A stretch of 64,000 nucleotides of DNA from Coffea arabica (lineage: Eukaryota > Streptophyta > Magnoliopsida > Gentianales > Rubiaceae), in the NCBI RefSeq assembly GCF_036785885.1, contig NC_092323.1, forward strand, positions 25,490,501 through 25,554,500, read 5' to 3'. The notes below the pieces were generated by a model. The model was not told where the DNA came from. It did no database searches and saw only the letters and a program-made list of their open reading frames with translations. This document shows positions 46,693-57,565 of the stretch, in pieces. Made by a program: the position numbers and the translations under genes. The first letter of the stretch is position 1. Every line of letters begins with the position of its first letter.

Positions 46693-47248
46693 AAGAAGTC
46701 TTATTCAAGATGGGTCTCAAAAGGATTCTGTTCATCACATAACATGCAGTGTTTACCGCTTCAGCCCAAAGGTATTTTGGCAAACTACATTCACTCAACA
46801 TAGTTCTAGCAGTCTCTTGTAGTGTCCTATTTTTCCTTTCTACAACACCATTTTGTTGTGGAGTTCTAGCAATTGAAAACTCATGTGTTATGCCATTATG
46901 ATCACAGAAATCTGGAAAACCACAATACTTGAATTCCGTTCCATTATCACTTCTAATCCTAACAATTTTTAAGCCAAACAGATTTTGCACCTTAGCAAAC
47001 AATGAAGTAAAATTCTTGAAGGCATCATCCTTATGAGCAAGAAATATCACCCAAGTATATCTAGAATAATCATCCACAATCACAAAGCAGTATTTCTTAC
47101 CTCCCAAGCTAGTGATTTGAGTAGGACCAAATAAGTCAAGATGCAAGAGTTCTAAAGGTTTAGAAGTTGAAACACACTTCTTTGGTTTAAAAGAAACTTT
47201 TGTTTGCTTTCCAAATTGACAAGCATCACAAATTTTATCCTTTTTCAA
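46634..47248 (-). CDS. Integrase core of element B (frameshifted from its neighbours)
   Basis: 204 aa: CDACQFGKQTKVSF completes the zinc finger begun in the preceding frame; core with LHLDLFGPTQ (first Asp), RSDNGTEF (second Asp) and RTPQQNGVVERKNRT (Glu). Bounded by two single-base shifts: at the run 47241-47245, which separates it from protease, and at 46669-46675, which separates it from RT. Both are one-base changes in A/T homopolymers. Confidence 0.85.
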   Translation of the reverse strand: MKKDKICDACQFGKQTKVSFKPKKCVSTSKPLELLHLDLFGPTQITSLGGKKYCFVIVDDYSRYTWVIFLAHKDDAFKNFTSLFAKVQNLFGLKIVRIRSDNGTEFKYCGFPDFCDHNGITHEFSIARTPQQNGVVERKNRTLQETARTMLSECSLPKYLWAEAVNTACYVMNRILLRPILNKTSYELFFDKKTYGWIFQSLWL

Positions 47249-47696
47249 AACAGATTTTTGGCAAGCCTCTAACCAGCTCCTTTTTCGAAATTTCCTTTAG
47301 TAAATCCATGTTAAAATGACAAAGCCTCCTATGCCACAACCAAGGATCTTCATTTGAAGCTTTAAGACATTTGAAGCTAGAAGAATCAATTTTATCAAGA
47401 ACCACAATATATATGTCGTTAAACCTCTTACCTTTGAACACAACATTATATTTGGAATCAAGCACAATGCATTCATGCTTTTTAAACAACACATTCAGGT
47501 CTTTATCACACAATTGACTAACACTAAGCAAGTTATAACCTAAATTATCAACTAAGAACACATTATGAACAAAAGTTTCACCATCCTTACCAACATCACC
47601 TATTCCAATTGTCTTAGCTTTCACATCATCACTGAATGTCACCTTTCCACTTGATTTTGATTTTAGCTTTATGAACAAAGAGGGATCACCGGTCAT
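47235..47696 (-). CDS. Protease and integrase N-terminal finger of element B
   Basis: 153 aa beginning MTGDPSLFIKLKS. The codons just upstream, in the same frame, read WFIDSGCSRH, the copia protease active site (DSG). The fragment runs on through NVFLVDNLGYNLLSVSQLCD to LWHRRLCHFN, the start of the integrase HHCC finger. It is in the same frame as gag but behind an in-frame TAA at 47781-47783. Confidence 0.8.
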   Translation of the reverse strand: MTGDPSLFIKLKSKSSGKVTFSDDVKAKTIGIGDVGKDGETFVHNVFLVDNLGYNLLSVSQLCDKDLNVLFKKHECIVLDSKYNVVFKGKRFNDIYIVVLDKIDSSSFKCLKASNEDPWLWHRRLCHFNMDLLKEISKKELVRGLPKICFEKG

Positions 47697-47780
47697 ATGC
47701 CTTGAGCAGCCGCTATCAATAAACCATTTGGACTTGTTTGAGCCTTTTTCCTGAAAAGAGAAAATGTTTGGTACCCTTTT

Positions 47781-49502
47781 TTAATTTTTGGGTCCACAAT
47801 TGTTAGCATTGTATCTCACTAACCAAATGCATTTCATCCCTTTGTTCAGATTTTTTTTCACATAGCAATCTCCTTTCAAATGCCCTTTTTGACAACAAAA
47901 ATCACACATAATGGAAGAGTCCTTAACATGTACTGGTTTGACATATCTCAATCCATTTCTTCCATATGTTGTGAAACCATGTGCATTTTTGTTGCGTGCT
48001 AATGTTCTTTGATGAGCAGTAAGAAAGGTAGATGACATGTTCTTTTTGAGAAAATCTTGTTTTCTTGCTTTCAAAGTGTCATCCAAGTTGTCCATTCTTT
48101 TTTTCAAATCACCATGTCTTTCCTTCAGCATTCTACAAATATTTGTCTTTCTATCAAGCTCATTTTGAACATTAAATCCGGCTCTTACAAGACAATCATT
48201 GTCAGTCTTTAGTTGCTTATTTTGTTGAAGAAGACTTGTATTTTCATGAATGAGAAAAGTAATTTTCTGTTTTAGCTGCTTGTTTTTATCATAAGATTCC
48301 TTCAAGGCATTATGCAGTTTTTCAACAAAGGATTCAAGATCATCATCTTCTTCATCATCACTTTCAGATTGAGAGTGTATGGAAGTTACCTCATTATCTC
48401 CAATAGCCATGAAGACCATTTGAGCTGATTCTTCCTCTTCTTCAACTTCCCCTTCAGAGTTGCATTCATTCCAAGTAATCTGGAAGTTGTTGAATCTTGG
48501 CTTTCGATCAGCTTTCCCATCTTTCATTTTCTTCATGGGGCATTCGTTTGCATAGTGTCCAGGCTGTCCACATTCATAGCATTTGTCCACTAGCTTCTTG
48601 TTGAATTCTTGTTTTCCTTTGTTCCTTGCATTTGATGAATAATTTTGAAATTGATTGCTAGGTCCTCCCTTTCTAAACTTCCTTTTATTCAAGATTCTCT
48701 TGAAGCCTCTTGTGATGAGAGCAAGATCATTATCATCACCATCCGAGTCTTCATCATCCAAGTGAGCTGGATCATCTTCACTTTGAGTAGTCTTCAGAGC
48801 AATATTTCTCTTTGCTCTAGCATCCTCTTCCTCCTGCACTTTAGATTTCAGTTTCAACTCATAAGAGGTTAGTGAGTTAATGAGAGATTCAATAGGCACA
48901 GAATTTAAATCCTTAGCCTCCTCTATTGCAGTCACTTTATTTTCCCATTCTTTGCCCAATGCATTGAGAATTTTCCTGTTCTTCTCTCCCAAGGTGTACT
49001 CTTTGCCCAACACCTCGAGATCTTTGATCAAGTCATTGAACCTGCAATACATTTTGTCAATATCCTCAAGAGGTTCAATTTTAAATGATTCATACTTTGT
49101 GACCAAGATAGCCTTTTTCTGTTATCTCACATTGTCACCACCCTCATGGATTTCTCTTAGCTTATCCCACATTTCTTTGGCCGATTTACAGCCTTTTACT
49201 CTAATTGATTCATTTGAATCTAAGGCACTATACAGAACATTCATGGCTTTGGCATTCAGTGTGAGATTAGTCCTATCTTGAGCATTCATTTCAGCTCTTC
49301 TTTTTGGCCGAAGCAACCCTGTATCTGCATCAAGAAAGTTAGCTTCATGCGGTCCTTCACTCACAATAAACCATAGCTCAATATCAATAGATTGCAAAAA
49401 GATAATCATCATTTCTTTCCAGCTAACATAATTGGAGCCACTGAACATGGGAGGCCTAGTAACAGATTGTTCCTCAACAAACATAGCATGACTGGTTGTC
49501 AT
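47781..49502 (-). pseudogene. gag: Gag of element B, interrupted by one nonsense codon
   Basis: Frame 49502-49122 (126 aa) begins MTTSHAMFVEEQSVTRPP with the copia Gag motif FSGSNYVSWKEMM. A TAA at 49122-49124 stops it; the same frame reopens at 49106 and runs 441 aa. That part has the capsid-like region (EPLEDIDKMYCRFNDLIKDLEVLG), a CCHC knuckle (CYECGQPGHYANECP), an acidic Ser-rich linker, a long heptad-rich helix (ESYDKNKQLKQKITFLIHEN) and a second knuckle (CDFCCQKGHLKGDC). Element A has Glu where B has the stop. It ends at the TAA 47781-47783 before protease. Confidence 0.85.
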
Positions 49503-49543
49503 CTTTACTCCAAGCCGTTAGAGCTTAATTTCTAGGAGACCAA

Positions 49544-49555
49544 GCTCTGATACCA
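49544..49555 (-). other. Primer binding site of element B
   Basis: The minus strand reads TGGTATCAGAGC, a full initiator-Met tRNA site, two bases inside the 5' LTR. Confidence 0.9.
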
Positions 49556-49557
49556 AT

Positions 49558-50748
49558 TGTAAGGTCCAAAGACAACCTAAGAGGGGGGGGTGAATTAGGT
49601 TGATTAAAATCTTAATCAAATTTATGCAATTTTTGCTTAATAAAATTTACCTTCTTTTCTAATAATGATCAATCAAGTAGATTAGAAGAAGAGAGCAATA
49701 TTGATTCGAAAAACAAGTATAGATAAGCAATGAGAGTTTTATTAAACAAAAAGAATAAGATAGAATATCAAACCGATTGTCTACCAAGCTTTCCTCAAAC
49801 TTGAAGACCAATCACTAGGTTGAGCAACTTCTCTTTGATGAAAGATGATCAACTAGATGTACAATGGAGGGAGCACTTCCTCCTTGCCCTAAGCCTCACT
49901 TAGTCAAGCTAAGAAGTTTTACAATCACTCAGATAACCCTCAACAAAGCTACACTAATGAAACTTTCAACCACAAGAGAAAAGCTCACAAGAAATTCACA
50001 CCACTTGGAGAACAAATCTAGCTTTGGAGACTATTTTCTAGCTAAAATATCTCTTGAGATCTTGTAAACAAAGTGTGCAAAAGTCATCTTCTGAATCAGA
50101 ATTGTTTGTATTTAAAGGGAGCAAAAAATGGGCTTCATTAATACTTCCAACGGATAGAAGGCAGATGAAGAGTCAGCTAGCCGTTGGAGCTGTCGGACGT
50201 CCGACGTCTTAGTCATCGTCCGATCCCATCGTCCGAAAATCAGTCAAGTTGTTGTTCGGACGTCCGATGGTATTTTATCGTCCGAGCTTCTGTGTCCGAA
50301 CGTCGTCCAGAGAGTTATCAAATCTTCGTGGAATTTTTAGGACGTCCGATGAGATTGATGTGCGTCCGATCCTTCAGGACGTCCGATGCTTCCTTACGAG
50401 CGTCCGACAGAGTCTTGGCAGAGAGTCATCAACATTTTGTGGAATTTTTAGGACGTCCGACACGTTTGATGTGCGTCCGAGGAGTACGTCCGATCCATCC
50501 GGACGTCCGATGCTTCCTTACGAGCGTCCGACAGAATCTTCTTCTTAATGATCTTCATCCTTTCGGACGTCCGACCAATTCCTTAGGACGTCCGACATGA
50601 GTGTCCTGTTTTTGCTTCTTCTTTTGGTTGATTTTCATTTCTTGACATATTCGTACCTGATTCTTTGATAGGCAAAAAATACTTATATTTGAAGAGAGTT
50701 AAACAAACATTTCAAAGACCTTTGTGATCATCAAAACCAAGAATAACA
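49558..50748 (-). repeat. 5' LTR of element B
   Basis: 1191 bp, aligned to the other B LTR with about eight substitutions, one extra G in the G run near 49591, and a missing 13-base segment at about 50369. Followed on its outer side by the target duplication AAAAC. Confidence 0.9.
50109..50600 (-). promoter_or_regulatory. U3 promoter region of the B 5' LTR: palindrome array plus TATA-like box
   Basis: In element direction, eight GGACGTCCGA palindromes and several CGTCCGA half sites (50600 down to about 50191) precede CTTTAAATAC at 50118-50109, a plausible TATA box. Element A's LTR has the same order with decayed palindromes and ATATAAAA. This is a promoter prediction from layout. Confidence 0.5.
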
Positions 50749-51566
50749 AAAACTTTTCATAAGAGAATTTCCTACGGCTATCAGTGCTGAGTTTGAGAAA
50801 AAATTTACACATGATAAAGCCAAAATCAATTCTGATTTTCTCAACAATGCAGTAAAATAGATAAAGCTCCATTTTGTTGGCATCAGTCCTATGACCATCA
50901 GTGTTCCTACAGGTTTGAAATGATTGTGAAAATGATCAGATTTTGAGGATTGAGATCCTCCAATTTAGAATCAACAAGTGTGCTAAAATGATTTTGAAAG
51001 TAGGCCATCAGTTTTTCAACATGAAAATGATGATAAGCAGTTGAAAATTCTTCATATGAGAAAAAGTTAGCAATTTTACTACGACAGGCATCTTCAATTA
51101 TTGTATTCAACAGCAGATTAACAACATGAGGAGTGAGTAAAATATCTACTGAATTGACACGTGAGATAAGTTCAGTATCAAAGTTGCACTTTCTAAAATT
51201 AGCAAAAAACTGATATAGCATGTTAGGGTAGTAAGTATTTGGTAAGGATAGAATATGAGACCACTTTTACAATTCAAAAAGTAGAAGAACAGGTTTTAAG
51301 TTAAGCTTACGGAAATCAAATTGAAGGATAGTTCTTTGAGTGATGAAACTTTTTTGTGAAATCCACTCAAATTTGTCCCTGGTAGTATCATCGATGAACT
51401 TGGGCAGTGTGGTGGATTGTTGTTCGGTTTGATCAGTGTATTTCCTTTTCTCACTGCATTTCTCAGACGTATGAGTCGATTTTCTTGGTGAAGGCACAAC
51501 AGTTTCTTCATTTTTGAGCCTAGTTGTGCATCCGGTGCCAGCAGATCCTCCTCTTAAACCAACCAT
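50749..51566 (-). pseudogene. Env-like ORF of element A, N-terminal part
   Basis: 51566-51267 (99 aa) starts MVGLRGGSAGTG and includes DKFEWISQKSFITQRT. 51221-50907 (104 aa) has MLYQFFANFRKCNFDTE and KIANFFSYEEFSTAYHH. Both align with element B's ORF. The two pieces are in different frames or separated by stops, and the gene is split at 50749 by element B. Confidence 0.75.
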
Positions 51567-52077
51567 AGTGAAATGTGAAATAATTTGTATGCAGAATGTG
51601 GTGAGAATGTATATGAAATAAACTAATTTTGCTATTTAGGCTAAATGAATGCTTGAATCTGTCAAAATAGATGAGTTTGTAGTAACTAGGGTTTCTAATA
51701 AAATTTGGGATCGGGTTGAATGGTTGACAGTTAGAAAAGATTGTAGATGCTAATTAATTTGCAAAGGAGCTGTGAGACGATTTGTGGAATCAATTTATAG
51801 ACATTTGTCTTGAAAAGGCACGAATTTGCATTTTTTGCAGTTGGTGATAAAGGAAGGGGTGCGTCCGAACCAATGGTGTGTTCTGAAGCAAATGAGAGAA
51901 AAGTTTCTTAATAATAGGCTCTTTTTGAATGTGGGACAGTTGAACGAAGAAAATTACCCGATACTATCGTTCGATGCAAAATTTTTCTGGAAAATAGTTT
52001 AGAACACTGTTGGACGTCCGATAAAGTTTGATCAGAGAAATTTTTGAAATTCTTTTCCAAAATGCCCAACTTTGTTC
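51567..52077 (-). other. Spacer between pol and the env-like ORF of element A
   Basis: Non-coding; matches the position of element B's 44181-44634 spacer. A decayed palindrome (TTGGACGTCCGATAA) lies near 52012. Confidence 0.45.
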
Positions 52078-54010
52078 TCAAAAATATAAACTGATCAAGA
52101 GGTAAGGTTTTTGTAAAAATATCAGCAATTTGATCTTTTGAACAGGCATATTGTACACAAATTTCACCTTTTGAACAAGATCAGGAATGAAATGATACTT
52201 TATATCTATGTGTTTTATTCTAGAATGTTGAATGGATTCTTTGTTAAATTTATAACAATACATAGGCACACAGTCATACACTAATTCAAAATCATTCAAG
52301 GTGCTTTTCATTTATAACAATTGAACACAACATGCACCGGTGGCAATATATTCCACTTTGGCCTTAGACAAGGAGATAGTATTTTGTTTCTTACTAAACC
52401 ATGATACCGAACAATTACCAAGAAAATGACACGTGCCACTAATACGTTTTCTATCTATACTACACTCACCAAAATTAGCATCCGAAAAATCATATAAGGC
52501 AAATTCTTGACACTTAGGATACCAAAAATCATAATTCAATATTCCCTTTAAATACCTAAAAATTCTTTTAACTGCAATCAAGTGAGATTCTTTAGGGTAA
52601 GATTGGAAATGAGCATACAAGCAAACAGTAAATATAATATCGGATCTACTTGCCGTTAAATAAAGTAAACTATCAATCATACCTCTATACTTCTTCTCAT
52701 CGATTTTCATACCTTTTTCATCTTTGTCAAGTTTGGTAGATGTATACATAGGCATTCCAACTTGTTTTGAATCTTCCATTCCAAATCTTTTGAAAGTTCC
52801 TTTTTGTACTTAGTTTGATTGATGAATGTACCTTCTTGCGTTTGAACCACTTGAAACCCAAGGAAGAAATTCAACTTTCCCATCATACTCATTTCAAACT
52901 CATTTTGTATAATAGTGAAAAAATCCATGCACAAACACTCATTAGTAGCACTAAAAATTATATCATCTACATATATTTGCACAATTAAAAAATCATTGGA
53001 ACTTTATTTAGTGAAAAGAGTGGTATCCACAATACCCCTTTTAAAATCATTCTCAACCAAAAAATCATTTAAACGTTCGTACCAAGCTCTTAGGGCTTGT
53101 TTTAACTCATACAAAGCTTTTGAAAGTTTAAATACGTGATTTGGATATGATTCATTTTCAAAACTAGGAGGTTGGTTAACCTAAACTTCTTGATCAATAA
53201 ATTCATTTAAGAAAATACTTTTAACATCCATTTGAAATAATTTAAAATTCTTGAAATATGCAAATGTCAAAAATATCCTAATTGATTCTAGTCTAGTTAC
53301 GGGAGTAAATGTTTCATCAAAATCTATTTTTTCTTCTTGAGCATATCCTTTGGCCACAAGTCTGGCCTTATTTCTTACAAATTCACCTTTATCATTCATT
53401 TTATTTTTAAAGACCCATTTTGTGCCAATAATAGGATGATTTTGAAGCCTGTCAACTAGTGTCCAAATTTTGTTTCTTTCAAATTGATTTAGTTCTTCTT
53501 ACATAGCTAAAATTCAGTTTTTATCTTGCAAAACATCAACAACATTTTTAGGCTTAAAATGCAAGACTAAGGCAAAATTATACATTAATTGTTTAGATGA
53601 GGAACAGATTATTACCTTCTTGGATGGATCACCAATAATAAATTTTTTGGGATGATTTTGAACAAACTTCCAAATTTTTGAAAGATCCCTAGGTGTACCA
53701 ACATCCTTGTCATTTTCTTCTAATGCTTCATTCTCTTAAAGATTATCTTCCTTTGAATTTTCTTCTAATGAAGTATTGTTTTGATCATAAATCGCGAGTT
53801 TCAACATCTCCTATTCCAATTGTTTTAACCTTCATATCATTTTCAAATGTCAGTTTGCCATTTGATTTTGGTTTGAACTTGATTAATTGTGATGGATCAC
53901 CGGTTATGTGTCTTGAACATTCATTACTTATGAACTATTTTGATTCCTTAATGATGTTCACCAAATTCACCTACATAAAAGTTCACGAAATAATATTTGG
54001 TACCCTTTAA
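52078..54010 (-). pseudogene. Pol remnants of element A (RT and RNase H)
   Basis: Broken frames cover RT (53399-53181 with KLFQMDVKSIFLNEFIDQEV; 52982-52707 with IYVDDIIFSATNECL) and RNase H (52779-52312 with YDFSDANFGECSIDRKRISG; 52311-52078). Several stops and shifts separate them. Protease and integrase core are hardly recognisable; the gap between about 53690 and 54010 is shorter than an integrase, so part of pol has been deleted. Confidence 0.7.
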
Positions 54011-55700
54011 TTTTAGGTCCTCGAGGTTATCATCATGTTTAACTATTCACATGCATTTCATACCTCTTCTTATGTTCTTCGTCACATAGCAATTATATTT
54101 TTCATGTGATCTTTTTGATAACAAAAACTACACATAACTAAGGAGTCATTTGTATGGACAGGTTTAACAAATCTTACCTGTCTTCTCTTATAAATAGTAA
54201 ATTCATTTGCACTAGAATTTAACTTTTTCTCATGAGTGCCAAAATGAGGTTTTGATCTATTTCCTTGAAAACAGTTTTATTTTTTTGTGTTACAACAACT
54301 CATTTAGATTGTCCATTCTTCTTTGCAAATCACTTTGTTCATTTTCGAACATCTTACAAAGCTTTATTTTTCTATCAAACTCAATGTGTAGATCAGTCTT
54401 ACCCTTTTAAAGTAGTCATTTTCAGTTCTTAGCTTTTTGTTTTGTTGAAAGAGATTTGCATTATCCTGAAGAAGAAAACTGATTTTTTTATTTTAATTTC
54501 TTATTTTTAGTATAAAATTCTTTCAAATTATCATGCAGTCTTTCAATGAAGGATTCAAGATCATCATCACAAACAAATTGAGAGTTGCAAATTGTTACTT
54601 CATCATCACCAATGGTCATGAAAGTCGTTTGAGCAGATTCTTCTTCTTCTTCAATATCGCTATCTGAGTTGCATTCATTCAATATGATTTGAAAGTTATT
54701 GAATTTTGATTTTCGTTCAGCTTTTCCTTCTTTTTTCTTCTTCATTGGACACTTACTCATGTAGTATCCGGATTGGTCATATTCATAGTATTTGTCGCCT
54801 TACTTTTTATTGGCCTCTTGTTTTCCTTTGTTTCTTGCATTGTTGAATTGATTTGGAAATGAATTGTTAGATTTTCCTTTTCCGAATCTCCTTTTGTTGA
54901 GGATTCTCTTGAAACTTTTTATGATGAGAATAAGATCATTGTTGTCAACATCCATATCTTCTCCATCCAAAGAAAGCGAGTCATCTTCATCTTGAGATAT
55001 TTTTAGAACAATGCTCCTTCTTACCCTTACATCTTCTTCTTCTTGTACCTTAGTTTTAAGTTTCAGTTTATAAGAGATTCAATAGGTATATAATTCAAAT
55101 CTTTAGCCTCTTCAATAGCAGTCATCTTACTCTCTCAATCTTTGGACAGAACATTCAAGATTTTTCTGTTTTTCTCTCCTAGGAGTATTCCTTTTCTAGA
55201 ACCTCTAAATTCTTAATAAAATCATTAAATCTACAATATATTTTATCAATATTTTTATGAAATTCTATCTTAAACGACTCATACTTAGTAACCAAGATAG
55301 ACTTCTTTTGTTCTCTAACATTTTCACTACCTTCATGAATTTTTCTCAGTTTATCCTGAATTTCCTTAACTGACTTGCAGCCTTTGACCCTAATAGATTC
55401 ATTTGAGTCTAAAGCACTATATAACACATTCATTGCTTTTGTATTTAAGATGAGGTGAGATCTATCATCACCAGTCAATTCATTTCTAATTTTTGATCTA
55501 GATCTATGAGTATTTTCATCTATTATAGAGGCATCATATGGACCTTCATTAACAATAAATTACAATTCAATATCAATCGATTGCAAGAAGATAATCATTC
55601 TTTCCTTCCAACTCATATAATTCGACCCATTAAACATTGGAGGTCTAGTGACCGATTGTCCTTCAAAAAATATGACATTGTTGGTTGTTATTTTTACTCC
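54011..55700 (-). pseudogene. Gag remnants of element A
   Basis: 55478-55179 carries DRSHLILNTKAMNVLYSALDSNESIRVKGCKSVKEI and the reading VREQKKSILVTKYESFKIE. 54760-54488 carries MKKKKEGKAERKSKFNNFQI and an acidic linker. Stops and shifts lie between. The sequence parallels element B's Gag throughout. Confidence 0.75.
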
Positions 55701-55733
55701 TAAACTGCTTGACCTTAATCTCTAGGAGACCAA

Positions 55734-55745
55734 ACTCTGATACCA
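55734..55745 (-). other. Primer binding site of element A
   Basis: The minus strand reads TGGTATCAGAGT, eleven of twelve matches to the initiator-Met site, two bases from the LTR. Confidence 0.8.
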
Positions 55746-55747
55746 AT

Positions 55748-55972
55748 TGTTAGGATCGAAAACAACCTAAGAAGGGGTGAATTAGGTTATTTAAAAGGCT
55801 AATCAAGTTATGGGTACTTTTTTGTTCAATGTGAAATTACCCTCTTTTCTAGATGATCATTCAATGAAACAATTAATAAGAGAGTAACAACACTTGGAAG
55901 AAGAAGAGATACACAATTAAATTCACAAGATAATAAATAAAAAGGGAAGAATTGCAAACCAATTTGACTACC
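55748..55972 (-). repeat. 5' LTR of element A, cut by Tekay LTR C
   Basis: Parallels 38724-38952 of A's other LTR up to AAACCAATTTGACTAC, after which TGTGAGAACTCG of LTR C begins. The remaining LTR must lie right of the window if the insertion is simple. Confidence 0.8.
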
Positions 55973-56548
55973 TGTGAGAACTCGAGAAAATCAGGTGTGT
56001 GCTTTGCATTTATTTTATTTTATTTACCTTGATATTGGAAATATTACATATAACGAATAAGTGGTTAAATTAAATGTCCAATTGAATTTCTATGAAATCG
56101 AGAATTAGAAATATCCTAGATTGGTGTAGAAAAATTTTTATGAATCAAATAAACATATGGTATGTATATTGTAAATTGTGTCATTTGCATATATTACTAG
56201 ACACGTAGCATATATTATACAGTTGAATAAATTATATGTTTAGTTGATTTTCCTTTAAAACCGAATGTATGATAATCTCCTAGATTAATGTACGAGAATT
56301 TTGTAAGAGTATATAAATTAGAACAAATGAAGTTTGGAGTCAATGCATGAAATAATAAAACCGCAGCCCCTTAGTGAGCAAATAAGTTAATACCAATGAC
56401 CTAACTAACCCTGAATCTTGGTTAAACTACTATGCAACCTAAGGAAGCCATCTTCTGGAAGACAACCGAGAGGAAACAAAGAGAAAGAAATTTCTAGTTG
56501 GGCGGTGACCGAGAGGAAAGAAACACAAGGCAACTTTCTTTCTTTCTT

Positions 56549-57565
56549 GGGTTAACAACAAAAAAACCCCCTGTGGTATAGTTATAATGCAAAAAAGTCC
56601 CCTGTGATTTCATATCATACGCATCGATACCCCATGGTTTGAATTATTGTGAAAAGTCGACGAAAATCGTTAAAACAGACGGAGCTGAGTGAAAAGACAA
56701 AATTACCCTTTTGATATAAGCGACAATTGCAAAATAAATCCGTTGTTGAATAAAATACCAACTCTTTATGCCTTTCGTCCATTATACTCACAGAATACCC
56801 AAGGTGCCTTAAATAGAAATCTATTTATCGGATAAAATAAATTTAAACCCATTGTTGAATAAAAGGCCAGCTCTTTATGACTTTCGTTCATTATACTCAC
56901 AGAGTACCCATTTTCTTTAAATACTAATTTATTTTTCGGATAACATAAAAATAAACCCGTTGTTGAATAAAAGAGCCCCACTTTTCAACAAAGAAAAGAA
57001 AAGAAAAGAAAATGCACATCTTTGTAATTTTTAGAAATACTAATTTCTATAGTTGCGACAACAAAAAAAATTACAGACAAAATACTAAAACAAAGATGTA
57101 CAATTTCTTTTCTTTTCTTTTCTTTGTTGAAAAGTGGGGCTCTTTTATTCAACAACGGGTTTATTTTTATGTTATCCGAAAAATAAATTAGTATTTAAAG
57201 AAAATAGGTACTCTGTGAGTATAATGGACGAAAGTCATAAAGAGCTGGTCTTTTATTCAACAATGGGTTTAAATTTATTTTATCCGATAAATAAATTTCT
57301 ATTTAAGGCACTTGGGTATTCTGTGAGTATAATGGACGAAAGGCATAAAGAGCTGGTCTTTTATTCAACAACGGATTTATTTTGCAATTGTCGCTTATAT
57401 CAAAAGGGTAATTTTGTCTTTTCACTCAGCTCCGTCTGTTTTAACGATTTCCGTCGACTTTTCATAATAATTCAAACCATGGGGTATCGATGCGTATGAT
57501 ATGAAACCACAGGGGACTTTTTTGCATGATAGCTATACCACAGGGGGCTTTTTTGTTGTTAACCC
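56549..57565. mobile_element. Element D: fold-back Mutator-like element with 476-bp arms
   Basis: Nearly the whole element is an inverted repeat: arms about 56549-57025 and 57090-57565 around a loop of about 65 bp. The ends are GGGTTAACAAC / GTTGTTAACCC and the perfect 9-bp duplication TTCTTTCTT is at 56540-56548 and 57566-57574. Each arm has internal repeats of about 110 bp (GTTGTTGAATAAAA near 56739, 56850, 56960) and an AAAAG-rich tract beside the loop. Arms differ at few positions, so it is young. Open frames in it mirror each other across the arms and are not genes. Confidence 0.9.

Larger units (their letters stand above)
40939..50748 (-). mobile_element. Element B: young SIRE/Maximus-type Ty1/copia element, 9.8 kb
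   Basis: LTRs at 40939-42141 (1203 bp) and 49558-50748 (1191 bp) begin TGTAAGGTCC and end AATAACA in window orientation. The target duplication AAAAC is at 40934-40938 and 50749-50753. The primer binding site is at 49555-49544 and the polypurine tract at 42155-42142 (minus strand). It encodes gag, protease, integrase, RT-RNase H and a separate ORF after pol, the SIRE/Maximus layout. LTRs differ by about eight substitutions, one G-run length and a 13-bp indel. The gag-pol frame has two stops and two single-base shifts. Confidence 0.9.
38724..55972 (-). mobile_element. Element A: old SIRE/Maximus-type Ty1/copia element, interrupted and truncated
   Basis: Both LTR starts (TGTTAGGACCGAAGACAACC at 38724 and TGTTAGGATCGAAAACAACC at 55748) and a primer binding site at 55745-55734 (minus) define a minus-strand copia element. 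Its own sequence is 38724-40938 plus 50749-55972; the middle is element B. Gag-pol order and an ORF after pol are as in SIRE/Maximus. The frames carry many stops and shifts. Its 5' LTR is cut at 55973 by Tekay-type LTR C, so the rest lies right of the window. Confidence 0.85.

Noticed and set aside
57134..57499. 121-aa frame with repeated FYSTTGLF and SIM.E.HKEL units
   Set aside because: It is the translation of the internal repeats of a fold-back transposon arm, and its mirror image is open in the other arm.
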